Source: Chara braunii (lineage: Eukaryota > Streptophyta > Charophyceae > Charales > Characeae). Taken from it: DNA of 28,216 nucleotides. A model generated the notes under the pieces. It was given only the letters and a program-made list of their open reading frames with translations. It did not search any database and was not told where the DNA came from. Below are positions 27,238 through 28,216 of the stretch, in pieces (position 1 is the stretch's first letter; each line of letters starts with the position of its first letter). The position numbers and the translations under genes are program-made. Location of the stretch: positions 699,250 to 727,465 of the forward strand of contig BFEA01000277.1 of assembly GCA_003427395.1 (NCBI GenBank), read 5' to 3'.

Positions 27238-27363
27238 AGGGTTCAACGGTTCAACCTCCTGATGAGTCAGTCAAACTCCGACGAAACAATTTGTCACAGC
27301 CCCTTGTTTGTTGTCCTCTTCTCCCTCTCTGCCTACAGTATGCCGGACAGCTCTGTTTGACTA
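27238..27363 (+). ncRNA. Hammerhead repeat copy 8
   Basis: It begins AGGGTTCAACGGTTCAACCTC after a TATATATA tract, has the exact core CTGATGA (27259-27265), stem II GTCAG/CCGAC with one mismatch, GAAA (27283-27286), and ACAATTTGTCACAGCC. The usual tail runs to CTGTTTGACTATATA. The mismatch in stem II and the missing stem III partner make cleavage in cis unlikely. Confidence 0.7.
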
Positions 27364-27368
27364 TATAT

Positions 27369-27660
27369 TGTCACACCGTGAATCAGAGCGCAAAGGCGAA
27401 AAAAAGCAAAACAAGGAAAGGAAAAGAAGGAAGGAAGGAAAGCCCCACCTCTTCAACACCTCTTACGTACAAGGCCAGCCACGTGAATGACAGGTTGAGC
27501 GCTGGCTGGCCCCATCCCCGTGTGTCACAAGGACCCACTTGCACGCAGCCAAAAGGCAAAGAGGTAAAGAAAAGGAGGAGGAAACCAGACGTCACAGAGG
27601 CAAGAGAAAGAGAAAGGAATCCAATCAAAGAAAAGACAAGGGAAGAAAGCAAATGATACA
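27369..27660 (+). repeat. Purine-rich repeat, relative of 16018-16172
   Basis: It starts TGTCACACCG after TATATAT and shares landmarks with 16018-16172 up to ACGTACAAGGCCAGCCACGT (27465-27484). It continues as AAG/GAA-rich sequence to about 27655. The Lys/Arg-rich frames here reflect composition. No gene is called. Confidence 0.45.
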
Positions 27661-28138
27661 TCCCACAGATAAACCAATTGCCTCTGTCACTACAAGGTTC
27701 AACATATTCTTTTATTTTATTCTTTCTTTTCTCTTGTTTTCTTTTTTCTTTTCTTCAGAAATTTGTACTTTTTTTCTTTCTTTCTTTTTTTCTTTTTGTT
27801 TCAATGTTTTTCTTTCTTCTTCCTTCAACTCCACATCTGTTGCTCCTGATCGCTTGATTCTATTGATCAGTCAGGAAGAGGAGCCCCCACCCCAGCAGAT
27901 AGGACAGGCACGCTGAGGATGACATGGATGTTCACAAGGATACCCAAGGAGAGCTACTTCAGCACAGCATTCAGCAGGACAGCTAGCACGGACCATCCCA
28001 TCAGAACAGTCCTAACAAAGTACATGCTGTCCACATGTCAAAAAAACAGCAGGTGAACAAGCAAAGCCAGTGCGGCTACGCCCGCACAATTCCGATTAAT
28101 TATCCCAGGACTATAGTGTAAGCAACTGCCGAATGCAA
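27661..28138. other. No gene seen; pyrimidine-rich stretch
   Basis: 27705-27830 is TTTTCTTTC-rich. The remainder is ordinary sequence with no element ends or coding region I can support. Confidence 0.45.
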
Positions 28139-28151
28139 TCTCTCTCTCTCT

Positions 28152-28216
<65 letters not shown>
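28139..28216. repeat. (CT)n microsatellite at window end
   Basis: Nearly pure CT dinucleotides from 28139 to the last base, with one CCTTC interruption near 28151. Assemblies often break in such tracts. Confidence 0.95.

Noticed and set aside
27291-27916. Lys/Arg-rich and Phe/Ser-rich plus-strand frames
   Set aside because: They come from purine- and pyrimidine-rich tracts and begin inside the hammerhead repeat.

Overview
The window is nuclear DNA of a eukaryote, most likely from the green-plant lineage. The mix looks like a repeat-rich streptophyte alga such as Chara, but that is inference. The supporting signs are a decayed chromovirus (Ty3/gypsy with an integrase chromodomain), plant-type initiator-tRNA-Met primer-binding sites (TGGTATCAGAGC and a one-base variant), an exon of the chloroplast glutamyl endopeptidase family bounded by GT-AG splice sites, and TTTAGGG-type telomere motifs. 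Nothing looks bacterial.

Layout. 1-1283 holds very G/T-rich tandem repeat units. At 1284 a short element end interrupts them, followed at 1331-1368 by two back-to-back Tn5/Nextera mosaic ends, an assembly artefact. 1412-1472 has interleaved inverted repeats. 1498-6115 (minus strand) holds two blocks of broken coding sequence: a Penelope-like reverse transcriptase, and an unrecognised protein of about 650 residues. Each is followed on the plus strand by a telomere-like motif. 7316-8136 is an unrecognised decayed plus-strand gene. 9274-10445 carries three minus-strand exon candidates with good splice signals. 10582-11282 is an assembly gap. 11283-12440 repeats the G/T-rich segment of 462-1283, here with a 307-bp insertion. 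12784-16020 is a nest of TCCGGA-rich arrays, diverged LTRs, an element with CAGGGT ends, and hammerhead-bearing repeats. 16379-16592 is the endopeptidase exon. 16640-17380 is low-complexity sequence. 18720-27227 is an 8.5-kb LTR retrotransposon with two 444-bp LTRs about 95 percent identical. 27238-28216 has another hammerhead repeat and simple sequence.

The main discovery is a family of short interspersed repeats carrying hammerhead ribozyme cores. The copy at 11650-11709 (minus strand) can form all three helices of a type III hammerhead, with a CUGU...ACAG stem III and a GUU cleavage triplet. Four other core-bearing copies begin within about four bases of the position equivalent to the predicted cleavage site and abut TATATA tracts. 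This suggests that self-cleaved RNA is the transposition intermediate. A paralogous segment without the insertion exists in the same window, so the 307-bp element can be delimited.

The functional content is mostly dead mobile DNA around a few host exons. The chromovirus has frameshifts, stop codons and substituted catalytic residues, so it cannot act autonomously. The reverse transcriptase lacks its second catalytic motif. Only the endopeptidase exon, and less surely the three-exon model at 9274-10445, look like host coding sequence.
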